DNA of 64,000 bases, from contig CAWEPQ010000019.1 of NCBI GenBank assembly GCA_963811055.1, positions 372,001-436,000 on the forward strand, written 5' to 3'. Origin of the DNA: JACVRW01 sp963811055. Lineage in GTDB: Bacteria > Actinomycetota > Thermoleophilia > Solirubrobacterales > Thermoleophilaceae. Made by a program: the position numbers and the translations under genes. The notes below the pieces were generated by a model. The model saw only the letters and a program-made list of their open reading frames with translations. It made no database searches and was not told where the DNA came from. Below, in pieces: positions 31,509 through 38,551 of this stretch; position 1 is the stretch's first letter, and each line of letters begins with the position of its first letter.

Positions 31509-32654
31509 TCAGCGGACGCGGATGACGCGGCGCGGCAGGCGGCGGTCGGCCCAGCCGTCGTCGCCCGAGAAGCGCACCCTGATGATCCAGCGCCCGCGCC
31601 GTGGCAGCCTGGCCACGTAGCGGTGCACAGCCCCCGAGTGGCGGTGGCGCAGGTGCCCTCGCCGCTCGCCGCGGCTGACGGCCACCCGTAGCGCCCCGCG
31701 GCCGCGCAGCACGCGCACGCGGATCACGAGCCGCCGTCCGTGCCTGCGGACCGACATGCGCAGCGCCGGGCGGCGCGGCTCGGCTGCTCCGGGTCCGCGG
31801 GGAGTGGGCCTGCCGGGCGTGGCCGGCCGTCCGGGGTCCCGCGATCCCGGGGGCAACACGGCGGGGTCCGCGCCGAGGCCGCAGCGCTCGGTGGCGGTGG
31901 CAACGGCGCAGCTGGCGGGCATCATGATCCAGCGCCCGCCGGCCTGGCCCACCCCGACGGAGTCGAGCCCGTCCATCATCAGCAGGGTCCAGTGGGAGCT
32001 GCTCTGCTGCCAGCCCTGTAGCGCGAACTCCTTCGACGGCGCCAGGGCCAGCGCCTCGCCGACGGACGACCCGCCCGGCACCGGCCAGCCCTGGTCGACG
32101 GCTCGAACGCCCGGGCCCGCGAGCGCCGTGTGGCTGAACAGGTTGTTGTCGGCCAGGTAGTGGGCGTAGGCGTCGGAGGCCCGGCTGAGGGTGCTCGACA
32201 GGGTGAGCGGCGCGCGCCCGAGCGCCGCTCGCTCCGCGTTCACGTGCTCCAGCAGCCACGCCTCGGCGCCGTCGATGCCCGGCGTCACGGTGCCGGCCAG
32301 CGCAGGCACGGTGATCGTGACGGCGGCGGACGGCACCGGGTCCGGCACGGTGTAGCCCACGCCCGCGCCCTCGGGCGCGAGGTCTCCGCGGGTGACGCTC
32401 AGCGTGTCTCCGGGGACCGCGTCGAGCGTGATGCGGCCGTTGCCGTCGGTGCCCATCAGCCCGCAGGAACCGCCGCAGGACGCCAGCGTGGCCGACACGA
32501 GGCTGGCCTGCTCCACGCCGCGCGTGTTGACCACGCGCACCGTGAGCGGCGCGGCGGCTGCGGCAGGGGCTGCCACGGCGCCAATGGCACCGGTGATCGC
32601 GAGGGCGGCGGCGATACAGCTGGATAGCCGCCGCCCATCCGTGGGCGACGCCAT
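31509..32654 (-). CDS. Secreted CAP-domain (SCP/PR-1-like) protein with basic C-terminus
   Basis: 381 residues. Signal peptide (IAAALAITGAIGAVAAPAAAAAP), then a beta-type Ig-like region at about 36-115 with two Cys (ASCGGSCG). Next comes a CAP domain at about 125-250: WLLEHVNAERAALGRAPLTL, DAYAHYLADNNLFSHTA, GEALALAPSKEFALQGWQQSSSHWTLLM and VGQAGGRWIMM. A Pro/Arg-rich linker and a strongly basic beta domain (about 300-381) follow. CAP proteins are extracellular; lipid, sterol or protease roles are reported in the superfamily, and none can be assigned here. Divergent from cysO. Confidence 0.8.
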   Translation of the reverse strand: MASPTDGRRLSSCIAAALAITGAIGAVAAPAAAAAPLTVRVVNTRGVEQASLVSATLASCGGSCGLMGTDGNGRITLDAVPGDTLSVTRGDLAPEGAGVGYTVPDPVPSAAVTITVPALAGTVTPGIDGAEAWLLEHVNAERAALGRAPLTLSSTLSRASDAYAHYLADNNLFSHTALAGPGVRAVDQGWPVPGGSSVGEALALAPSKEFALQGWQQSSSHWTLLMMDGLDSVGVGQAGGRWIMMPASCAVATATERCGLGADPAVLPPGSRDPGRPATPGRPTPRGPGAAEPRRPALRMSVRRHGRRLVIRVRVLRGRGALRVAVSRGERRGHLRHRHSGAVHRYVARLPRRGRWIIRVRFSGDDGWADRRLPRRVIRVR

Positions 32655-32721
32655 GCCCTGCGTTGTAGCAAGCCGGGCCGCCGTGTTGTGGGCGGTTCGT
32701 TGCCGCTACCCTCTCCGCCCG

Positions 32722-32997
32722 GTGAGCACCGTCAAGATCCCACCCGTCCTCAGAAGCTCCACCGGTGGCGCCAAGGAGGTCGAGGCCGAGGGCGCCGATG
32801 TGGGCGCGGTGCTGAAGGCCCTCGCCGCCCAGCACCCGGCCACGGAGAGCCAGCTCTTCTCCGAGGAGGGCGAGCTCAACCGCTACGTGAACGTCTATCT
32901 CAACGACGAGGACGTGCGCGTGCTCGACGGTCTCGGGACCCAGGTGGGCCCCACCGACACGATCGTGATCCTGCCGGCCATGGCCGGCGGGCGCTGA
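32722..32997 (+). CDS. cysO: CysO/MoaD-like ubiquitin-fold sulfur carrier
   Basis: 91 residues from GTG. Beta-grasp sulfur carrier closely like mycobacterial CysO: VKIPPVLRSSTGGAKEVEAEG, NRYVNVYLNDEDVRVLDGL, DTIVILPAMAGGR. The protein ends Gly-Gly-Arg, not Gly-Gly, so one residue must be trimmed before E1 activation (or it functions differently). In the CysO pathway the thiocarboxylate is the sulfur donor for CysM, and Mec releases cysteine. TACCCT at 32707-32712, nine bases before GTG, suggests a leaderless mRNA. The GNAT gene overlaps its stop. Confidence 0.88.
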   Translation: MSTVKIPPVLRSSTGGAKEVEAEGADVGAVLKALAAQHPATESQLFSEEGELNRYVNVYLNDEDVRVLDGLGTQVGPTDTIVILPAMAGGR

Positions 32998-33488
32998 GGC
33001 TCCGGCCGGCTTCGGCCGAGTCCGCCGCCGAGGTGGCGGCGGTGTGGGACGAGTCCGCGGCGGCGGCGTTCCTGCCGCTTCTGCCGGACGGCCACCCGCT
33101 GCCGGGGATGAACGTGGACACGCTTACATCCGTGCTCCGGGATCCGGCCGTGCGCCTGGTGCTCGCCGAGGAGGACGGCGCGACCATCGGCTACACCGCC
33201 TTCGGCTCGAGCCGCGACGACGACGCCCCACCCGACGTGGGCGAGGTGCGGACCTTCTTCGTCCGCCCGGGCGCCTGGCGCCGCGGCGTGGGCTCGGCGC
33301 TGATGACGCGGGCGCTCGCGGACCTGCCGGAGATGGGCTTCCACCACGCCACCGTGTGGTCGTTCGCCGACAACGCTCGCGCCAACGCCTTCTACGAGCA
33401 CCACGGCTTCGAGCGCGACGGCACCGAGCAGCGCGACGACATGTGGGCTGGCCTCCTCGAGGTCCGCTACCGGCGCCCGACGATCTAG
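32994..33488 (+). CDS. GNAT-family acetyltransferase (probable CTG start)
   Basis: 164 residues if started at CTG 32994-32996, which overlaps the cysO stop (CTGA). The expected GNAT N-terminal strand RLRPASAESAAEVAAVWDE begins right there, and the nearest conventional starts (GTG within AAEVAAV) would remove it. The core shows RLVLAEEDGATIGYTAFGS, VRTFFVRPGAWRRGVGSALMTRAL (acetyl-CoA motif) and HHATVWSFADNARANAFYEHHGFERDG. This is a small-molecule or protein acetyltransferase; the substrate is unknown. Coupling to cysO might hint at sulfur or cysteine metabolism, but nothing in the sequence shows it. Confidence 0.8.
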   Translation: MRLRPASAESAAEVAAVWDESAAAAFLPLLPDGHPLPGMNVDTLTSVLRDPAVRLVLAEEDGATIGYTAFGSSRDDDAPPDVGEVRTFFVRPGAWRRGVGSALMTRALADLPEMGFHHATVWSFADNARANAFYEHHGFERDGTEQRDDMWAGLLEVRYRRPTI

Positions 33489-33498
33489 CCTCCCGCGA

Positions 33499-33814
33499 GT
33501 GAGGATCGAGAACCTCGATCGAGTCCAGTCGTTCGTCACGCTCGACGGCTCCACGATCCGCGAGCTGGCCGGCCCGGCGAGCGGCAACGCCGAGAACCAG
33601 AGCCTGGCCGAGGCCGCGGTGCCGGTGGGTGGCGCCACCGCCGAGCACTACCACCGCACCACCGAGGAGATCTATCTCTTCACCCACGGATCGGGCCGCA
33701 TGCGGCTGGGCGCGTCCTCACAAGCTTTGGAACACCGGCTCCGAGCCGCTCCGCCTTCTGTGCGCGTGCGCGCCCGCCTACACCGACGAGGACACCGTGC
33801 TCACGGGGTCATAG
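33499..33814 (+). pseudogene. Cupin-domain protein with internal out-of-frame deletion
   Basis: The N-terminal half reads as a small cupin: TLDGSTIREL, QSLAEAAVPVGGATAEHYHRTTEEIYLFTHGSGRMRLG, with the His/His/Glu metal motif (HYHRTTEE). The next residues should be the second cupin motif, but at about 33717 the sequence jumps to a typical cupin C-terminus in another frame, HKLWNTGSEPLRLLCACAPA, ending at a TAG at 33812-33814. About 25 codons and the frame are missing. TAGCCT at 33486-33491 precedes the GTG by seven bases. Either a decayed gene or an assembly deletion. Confidence 0.7.
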
Positions 33815-33822
33815 CGCTGTAC

Positions 33823-33836
33823 TACACTTTCTGAAG
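33823..33836 (+). promoter_or_regulatory. cysM promoter element, identical to the one before moeZ-like gene
   Basis: TACACTTTCTGAAG, the same 14 bases as at 29919-29932, ends two bases before the ATG. If TACACT is the -10 element, transcription would start almost at the ATG (leaderless). Confidence 0.5.
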
Positions 33837-33838
33837 CG

Positions 33839-34810
33839 ATGTCCGAGCCCCGCCTCGACAACCGCCCTTGCGGAGGCAGGTACGGCGACATAGTCGAGGC
33901 GATCGGCAACACGCCGCTGGTGGAGTTGAAGCGCGTGAGCCCCAAGCCCGGCGTCCGTATCTACGCGAAGCTCGAGGGCCACAACCCCACCGGGTCCGTC
34001 AAGGACCGGGTGGCCAAGTCGATGATCGAGCGCGCCGAGGAGGAGGGGCTGATCCGTCCCGGCCAGACCATCCTCGAGCCCACCTCAGGCAACACCGGCA
34101 TCTCGCTGGCGATGATCTGCCGGCGCAAGGGCTACCCGCTCAAGGTGGTCATGCCGGACAACGTCACGCGTGAGCGCACCCAGCTGCTCCATATGTACGG
34201 CGCCGAGATCGTGTATTCGCCCGGTGAGCAGGGGTCGAACGGCGCGGTGGCCAAGGCGCTCGAGATGGCGGAGGCCGACGCCTCGTACTACATGCCCTAC
34301 CAGTACGGGAACCAGGCCAACCCGGACGCTCACTACTACGGCACGGCCGTGGAGATCCTCGAAGAGCTCGACGAGGTCACCGCGTTCGTGGGCGGCCTCG
34401 GAACGGGCGGCACCCTGATGGGGAACGCCCGCCGCCTCAAGGAGGAGAACTCCGACACGCTGATCGTGGCCGCGGAGCCGCTGCAGGGCGAGCTCGTCCA
34501 GGGGCTCCGCTCACTCGAGGACGGCTACATCCCGCCGATCATCGATCTCTCGCTGCTCGACCGGAAGATCTTCGTGTCCAACCGCGACGCGGTGGTCTGG
34601 ACCAAGCGCCTGCTCGACGAGGAGGGCCTCTTCGTGGGCGTCTCGAGCGGCGCCGTGGCCTCGATCGCCGTGCGTGTGGCGGACAAGCTCGACGAGGGCA
34701 ACGTCGTATTCGTCGCGCCCGACGACGGCTGGAAGTACCTCAGCTCGGGCGTGTACACCAAGCCGATCGAGGAACTCGAAGCAGAGCTCGACTCGGCGTC
34801 CTTCTGGTAG
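33839..34810 (+). CDS. cysM: CysM-type cysteine synthase (O-phosphoserine sulfhydrylase-like)
   Basis: 323 residues, the length of mycobacterial CysM. Fold-type II PLP enzyme: IGNTPLVELKRVS, PLP Lys55 in NPTGSVKDR, phosphate loop TSGNTG (82-87), GLGTGGT (187-193) and GVSSGAVAS. The region GLRSLEDGYIPPI with Arg224 aligns with the Arg that recognises O-phosphoserine in mycobacterial CysM (family knowledge). It would condense CysO thiocarboxylate with O-phosphoserine to a CysO-cysteine adduct. It shares a promoter-like 14-mer with the moeZ-like gene. Confidence 0.9.
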   Translation: MSEPRLDNRPCGGRYGDIVEAIGNTPLVELKRVSPKPGVRIYAKLEGHNPTGSVKDRVAKSMIERAEEEGLIRPGQTILEPTSGNTGISLAMICRRKGYPLKVVMPDNVTRERTQLLHMYGAEIVYSPGEQGSNGAVAKALEMAEADASYYMPYQYGNQANPDAHYYGTAVEILEELDEVTAFVGGLGTGGTLMGNARRLKEENSDTLIVAAEPLQGELVQGLRSLEDGYIPPIIDLSLLDRKIFVSNRDAVVWTKRLLDEEGLFVGVSSGAVASIAVRVADKLDEGNVVFVAPDDGWKYLSSGVYTKPIEELEAELDSASFW

Positions 34811-34819
34811 CCAGAAGTT

Positions 34820-35110
34820 CTAAGCGGGCTTGGTCTCAGCTACGGGCTCGGGCTCGGGCTCCGGCTCCGGCTCCTCCGGATCGTCGGCGCCGGGCTCGAC
34901 CGCCTCCGCCTCCTCGTACTCGTCCTCGATCTCGTCGTACGGATCGTCCTCGGGCTCGTCGCCCAGGCCGGAGAGCGACTCGCGGAACTCGCGCATGCCC
35001 CGCCCGACCGAGCGCGCCGCGTCGGGCAGGCGGCTCGGCCCCAGGAAGATCAGCGCCACGGCGAGGATCACCATGAGCTCGAGCGGTCCGGGGGCGGAGA
35101 AGAAACCCAT
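34820..35110 (-). CDS. tatA: Twin-arginine translocase subunit TatA
   Basis: 96 residues: one N-terminal membrane helix with PLELMVILAVALIFLGPSRLP (the F-G-P hinge appears as LGPSRLP), an amphipathic helix DAARSVGRGMREFRESL, and a long acidic tail rich in Asp, Glu and Pro. It forms the Tat pore. Two genes just upstream on the same strand encode proteins with Tat signals and ferritin-like domains, likely substrates. No tatC is visible in the window. Confidence 0.88.
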   Translation of the reverse strand: MGFFSAPGPLELMVILAVALIFLGPSRLPDAARSVGRGMREFRESLSGLGDEPEDDPYDEIEDEYEEAEAVEPGADDPEEPEPEPEPEPVAETKPA

Positions 35111-35121
35111 TGCGAAAGAAT

Positions 35122-35643
35122 CTACTCCACGTTCCTGCTGCCGGTCTCAAACGCCTTCGTAAGCGGCTCTATTCCGAGTTCCCGGCGCAGGGTCACCAGG
35201 TGCTGCCCCTCGCCGGCCATGATCGCTCCCAGCGGCTGCAGAAGCTCGGGATCGCGCAGCTGCTCCACCGCGTCCGCGTACGCCGCCACCGCCTCGCTCT
35301 CCAGTGCCAGGGCATAGCGCAGGAAGGTCTCGCCGCCTCGGGCCAGCGCCCCGTTCAGCTCGGGGGACGGCACGGTGGCCACCGGGGCGCGAGCCGCGCC
35401 TGAGAGCGCCTCCTCGAGTCCGGCGGCATGCTCGCGCTCCTGGTCGCGGAGCAGCTGTGCCAGGTCACGGTCCATCGCGCCCCTCCGGGCCGCCGCGGCG
35501 TAGGCGGACTCGAGGCGACGCTCGAGCGACAGCAGGCTCTCGAGGGTGTCCCTGTCGGAGCCTCGCTGTGCCCGTGCGGCCGGGGCGGCCGTGAGCACCA
35601 GGGAGCCGGCGGCGGCAAAGGCGGCGCGGCGGTCGATCCTCAT
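35122..35643 (-). CDS. Ferritin-like domain protein with Tat signal
   Basis: 173 residues. N-terminal RRAAFAAAGSLVLTAAPAARA is a twin-arginine-type export signal. The rest is a four-helix ferritin-like bundle: LLSLERRLESAYAAAARRG, LLRDQEREHAAGLEEAL, TFLRYALALESEAVAAYADA and IMAGEGQHLVTLRREL. Glu/His pairs (E-x-x-H in QEREH and EGQH) could hold two metal ions, as in DUF4439/ferritin-like proteins. Function unknown, perhaps metal or oxidative-stress handling outside the membrane. It overlaps the next paralogue by one base and is followed by tatA. Confidence 0.75.
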   Translation of the reverse strand: MRIDRRAAFAAAGSLVLTAAPAARAQRGSDRDTLESLLSLERRLESAYAAAARRGAMDRDLAQLLRDQEREHAAGLEEALSGAARAPVATVPSPELNGALARGGETFLRYALALESEAVAAYADAVEQLRDPELLQPLGAIMAGEGQHLVTLRRELGIEPLTKAFETGSRNVE

Positions 35644-36182
35644 CAGGTTCCCGTGACGAAGGCCTGGGGCGCCGGCTCGCCGCGCAGGGCGTTGACGACC
35701 GCCAGGTGCTCCGCCTCGCTGGTCGCGAGGGCGGCCACGGCGCTGCGGAGCTCGCCGCGCGGCAGCTTGGAGAGTGCCTCCAGGTGCGCGCGCACGAGTC
35801 GCTCCTCGAGGTCCCGCGCCAGCAGCAGCGCGTCGCCGGCGTCGCGCAGGCGGGGAAGCGACGGGTCGTAGGCGCCGGCGGGACGGCCGGCCACGGGTGT
35901 CCCGCCAAGGCCCTCGATCAGCTCGGATAGCCGGTGGACGTGCTCGTGCTCCTGTTCGGCGATCTCCCGCGCCCGCGCCCGCGCGGGAGGCGCGAGCCGC
36001 TCGCCCAGCGCCGCATAGGCCGCCACGGTCGCGTGCTCGAGCGCCAGCACCGAGTTGAGGAGGCCAACCCCCGAGCCCGGCTTGGCGCCGCGCCCGGACG
36101 GCGGGTCCTGGCCGCCGCCGCAGGACGCGATCGTGACCGCCGTGGCGGCAAGCGCGCTCCGCCTGGTCAGCCCGCTGGACAT
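35643..36182 (-). CDS. Ferritin-like lipoprotein with Tat signal
   Basis: 179 residues. The signal TRRSALAATAVTIASC combines a twin-arginine motif with a lipobox (IASC, Cys about 21), so it should be a Tat-exported lipoprotein. The ferritin-like bundle has LLNSVLALEHATVAAYAALGERL, REIAEQEHEHVHRLSELI, LLLARDLEERLVRAHLEAL and VAALATSEAEHLAVVNAL, each with the Glu and His of a putative di-metal site. It is a diverged paralogue of the downstream gene (TGATG overlap); the pair plus tatA forms a small operon. Confidence 0.78.
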   Translation of the reverse strand: MSSGLTRRSALAATAVTIASCGGGQDPPSGRGAKPGSGVGLLNSVLALEHATVAAYAALGERLAPPARARAREIAEQEHEHVHRLSELIEGLGGTPVAGRPAGAYDPSLPRLRDAGDALLLARDLEERLVRAHLEALSKLPRGELRSAVAALATSEAEHLAVVNALRGEPAPQAFVTGT

Positions 36183-36205
36183 GCGGGCACAGTAGTGGCG
36201 GCTGG

Positions 36206-36823
36206 CTACGCCGGTTGAGGGGCGCCGGCCACGAGGCGCTCGAAAAGGCGCTCCAGAGCGGGGCGCAGGACCTCCGCCTCGAACTCGGGTCCGGGCGCGG
36301 CCAGCTGGTCGAACATCAGCCCGGACACCGTGGCGACGATGATCGGCGCGTCGGCGGCGGGGTCGGCCGAGCCGGCGGCGCGGGCGCCCATCTCGGCAAG
36401 CCTCAGGTGGGTGGCGCGCACCTGCTGAGCCTCGGGTCGCAGCGCGGGCCGCCGAGCTGCCTCGAGGGCCAGCTCGAAGAGGGCCAGGTGGCGGGTGCGG
36501 TGAGCGTCGAGCTCGCCGGCAAGCGCAGCGGCCAGCGCTCCGGCCCACTCGGCCACCGTGAGCTCCCGGGTGGCCAGCTCGAGCACGAGCCGCTCGAAGC
36601 GCTCCACCTCGGCCAGCGCCGCGAAGCGCAGCGTCTCCTCCAGGAGCTCGTCGCGTGAGGAGAACCAGTAGGTGGTGGCGGAGAGGGGGACCCCCGCGGC
36701 GGCGGCCACGGCGCGATGGGTTACACCGTCGGTTCCGTGCGCCGCGATCACGTCGAGGGTGGCGCGCAGGATCGCCTCTCGTCTGGCCTCTCCGCGTGGC
36801 GCGTTCTGGTACGTTTGTGCCAT
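36206..36823 (-). CDS. TetR-family regulator of the R2lox-SCP2 gene
   Basis: 205 residues. TetR HTH at about 15-60: REAILRATLDVIAAHGTDGV, HRAVAAAAGVPLSATTYWFSSRDELLEE. The C-terminal helical domain has no recognised ligand signature. The start codon lies inside a perfect 12-base-arm palindrome (36807-36843) in the gap to the divergent oxidase-like gene, so it very probably represses both itself and that gene. The likely inducer is a lipid or sterol-like ligand, by analogy with its target; this is inference. Confidence 0.88.
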   Translation of the reverse strand: MAQTYQNAPRGEARREAILRATLDVIAAHGTDGVTHRAVAAAAGVPLSATTYWFSSRDELLEETLRFAALAEVERFERLVLELATRELTVAEWAGALAAALAGELDAHRTRHLALFELALEAARRPALRPEAQQVRATHLRLAEMGARAAGSADPAADAPIIVATVSGLMFDQLAAPGPEFEAEVLRPALERLFERLVAGAPQPA

Positions 36824-36843
36824 CAGCTGGGACAAACGTACCA
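36807..36843. promoter_or_regulatory. TetR operator between divergent genes
   Basis: TGGTACGTTTGT (36807-36818) and ACAAACGTACCA (36832-36843): perfect 12-base arms, 13-base spacer. It spans the start codon of the TetR gene and ends 20 bases before the ATG of the R2lox-SCP2 gene, so binding should affect both. Confidence 0.75.
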
Positions 36844-36862
36844 CGGCCCTCCGGAGGACGAG

Positions 36863-38131
36863 ATGATCATCGGCGCCCCTTCCCCGCTGGACAACATCAG
36901 CTACGAGGACCTCTACGCGCGTTGGGAGCGCGGCAACTGGAGGGCCTCCGAGATCGACTTCTCCGTCGACCGCGAGCAGTGGCAGAGCCAGTTCTCCGAC
37001 CTCGAGCGCGCGGCCGCGCTGTGGAACTACTCGCTCTTCTTCTGGGGCGAGGACGCGGTGACCGACGGCCTCTCGCCGTACATCGACGCCGCCCCGCTCG
37101 AGGAGCAGAAGTACTTCCTCGCCACCCAGCAGGTGGACGAGGCGCGCCACGCCGTCTTCTTCAAGCGCTTCATGGAGGAGGTCGTGGGCATCGGCGGCAC
37201 CACCGGCGACGCGCTCGCCGCGATCAAGCCGCAGCTGACCTGGGGCTTCATGAAGGTGTTCGACCGCCTCGAGACCATGTCGGACGAGCTGCGCCGGGAT
37301 CGCTCGATCCCCAAGCTCGCGCAGGCGATCACGCTCTACCACATCGTCATCGAGGCCACGCTCGCCCAGCCGGGCCAGCACTTCATCACCAGCTACCTCG
37401 AGGACCGCAAGCTCCTCCCCGGCTTCCGCGAGGGCATGGAGAACGTGGCCACGGATGAGCAGCGCCACATCGGCTTCGGTGTGAAGATGCTCTCCGACCT
37501 CCGCAAGATGGATCCGGAGGTGCCCGCGGCCGTGGCCGACCTGCTGCGCGAGGTGATCCCGTGGACCGCCTCGGTGCTCATTCCGCCGAACTGGGACGAG
37601 CGCTACATCGAGTGCTTCGGTTACACGATGGAGGACATCGGCGAGGAGGGCGCAACGTCGCTCGAGACCAAGATGCGCACGGCCGGCATGCCGATCGAGG
37701 ATCTGCCCGGGCCGCCGGTGTTCCCGATTCCAGGCACCCCGCGCGAGCGCGCGGCCACCGGCAAGCGGATGGTCCGCGCCGGGTACCTCGGCGAGAAGGT
37801 GGGGCCGCCGTCCACCGAGCGCGAGGACATGCGCCTCCTCTTCGACGCCGTGGCGGCCGGACTCGACGTGTCGCAGGCACCGGAGCCCGGCACGATCCAG
37901 TGGGACTTCCCGGACGCCGAGCCCTGGCACGTGGTGGTGGCCAACGGCTCCACGCGCGCCGAGCCGGGAAGGGCCGGCGAGGCCACCGTGACGCTGCGCA
38001 CCAGCTTCGAGGACTTCGTGGACGTGACCTCGGGCCGCGTGGACCCGCGCCGCCTGGCGCTGCGCGGGCGCATGCGCCCGAAGGGCGACGTGCGCTGGCT
38101 CTGGCGCGCCCGCCGGATGTTCCCCTCGTAG
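36863..38131 (+). CDS. R2-like ligand-binding oxidase fused to SCP2 sterol-carrier-like domain
   Basis: 422 residues; ATG with GGAGG six bases upstream. Residues 1-290 are ferritin-like R2lox: metal ligands Glu63, Glu93/His96 (VDEARH), Glu164 and Glu199/His202 (DEQRH). Val66 and Tyr159 sit where the Tyr-Val ether crosslink forms in Mn/Fe R2lox proteins (family knowledge). A linker follows, then an SCP2-like module at about 345-422 (WHVVVANGS, TVTLRTSFEDFVDVTSGRVDPRRLALRGRMRPKG). An oxidase joined to a lipid-binding domain suggests oxidation of a hydrophobic substrate. It is controlled by the divergent TetR. Confidence 0.8.
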   Translation: MIIGAPSPLDNISYEDLYARWERGNWRASEIDFSVDREQWQSQFSDLERAAALWNYSLFFWGEDAVTDGLSPYIDAAPLEEQKYFLATQQVDEARHAVFFKRFMEEVVGIGGTTGDALAAIKPQLTWGFMKVFDRLETMSDELRRDRSIPKLAQAITLYHIVIEATLAQPGQHFITSYLEDRKLLPGFREGMENVATDEQRHIGFGVKMLSDLRKMDPEVPAAVADLLREVIPWTASVLIPPNWDERYIECFGYTMEDIGEEGATSLETKMRTAGMPIEDLPGPPVFPIPGTPRERAATGKRMVRAGYLGEKVGPPSTEREDMRLLFDAVAAGLDVSQAPEPGTIQWDFPDAEPWHVVVANGSTRAEPGRAGEATVTLRTSFEDFVDVTSGRVDPRRLALRGRMRPKGDVRWLWRARRMFPS

Positions 38132-38157
38132 TCCCCCGGCACTAGCCTTTCCGCCCG

Positions 38158-38544
38158 ATGAGGATCTCGCGCGCCATGTGGGACGAGCTCGTGGCGCACG
38201 CACGCGAGGATGCTCCCAACGAGTGCTGCGGCTATCTGCGCGCCAAGGACGGCGTCGTGGAGGAGGTCTTCCGGGCCGAGAACCCACGCCACTCTCCGTA
38301 CGGGTACGAGCTCGACCACCAGAGCCTGTTCGCCGCGAACAAGCTCGACGACGACGGGTACGAGGTCGGCATCTACCACTCGCATCCGAAGAGCCCGGCG
38401 GAGCCGTCGCAGACGGACATCAACCTGGCGCACTACCCGCACTGGACCTACCTGATCGTGTCGCTGGCCGGCGAGCCCAACGTCAGGGCCTGGCGCATCG
38501 CCGACGGGTCCGTGGAGGAGGAAGACCTTCTCGTCGAGGACTGA
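38158..38544 (+). CDS. mec: Mec-type JAMM metalloprotease
   Basis: 128 residues, all one JAB1/MPN+ domain: Glu22, zinc ligands His74 and His76 in YHSHPKSPAEPSQTDI, and Asp87. NECCGYLRA near residue 22 is typical of Mec and CysO-processing homologues. It should cleave cysteine from the CysO-cysteine adduct; it could also trim the extra C-terminal Arg of CysO seen here (inference). TAGCCT (38143-38148), nine bases before the ATG, suggests a leaderless transcript. A zinc-ribbon gene follows. Confidence 0.88.
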   Translation: MRISRAMWDELVAHAREDAPNECCGYLRAKDGVVEEVFRAENPRHSPYGYELDHQSLFAANKLDDDGYEVGIYHSHPKSPAEPSQTDINLAHYPHWTYLIVSLAGEPNVRAWRIADGSVEEEDLLVED

Positions 38545-38551
38545 GCCGCCG

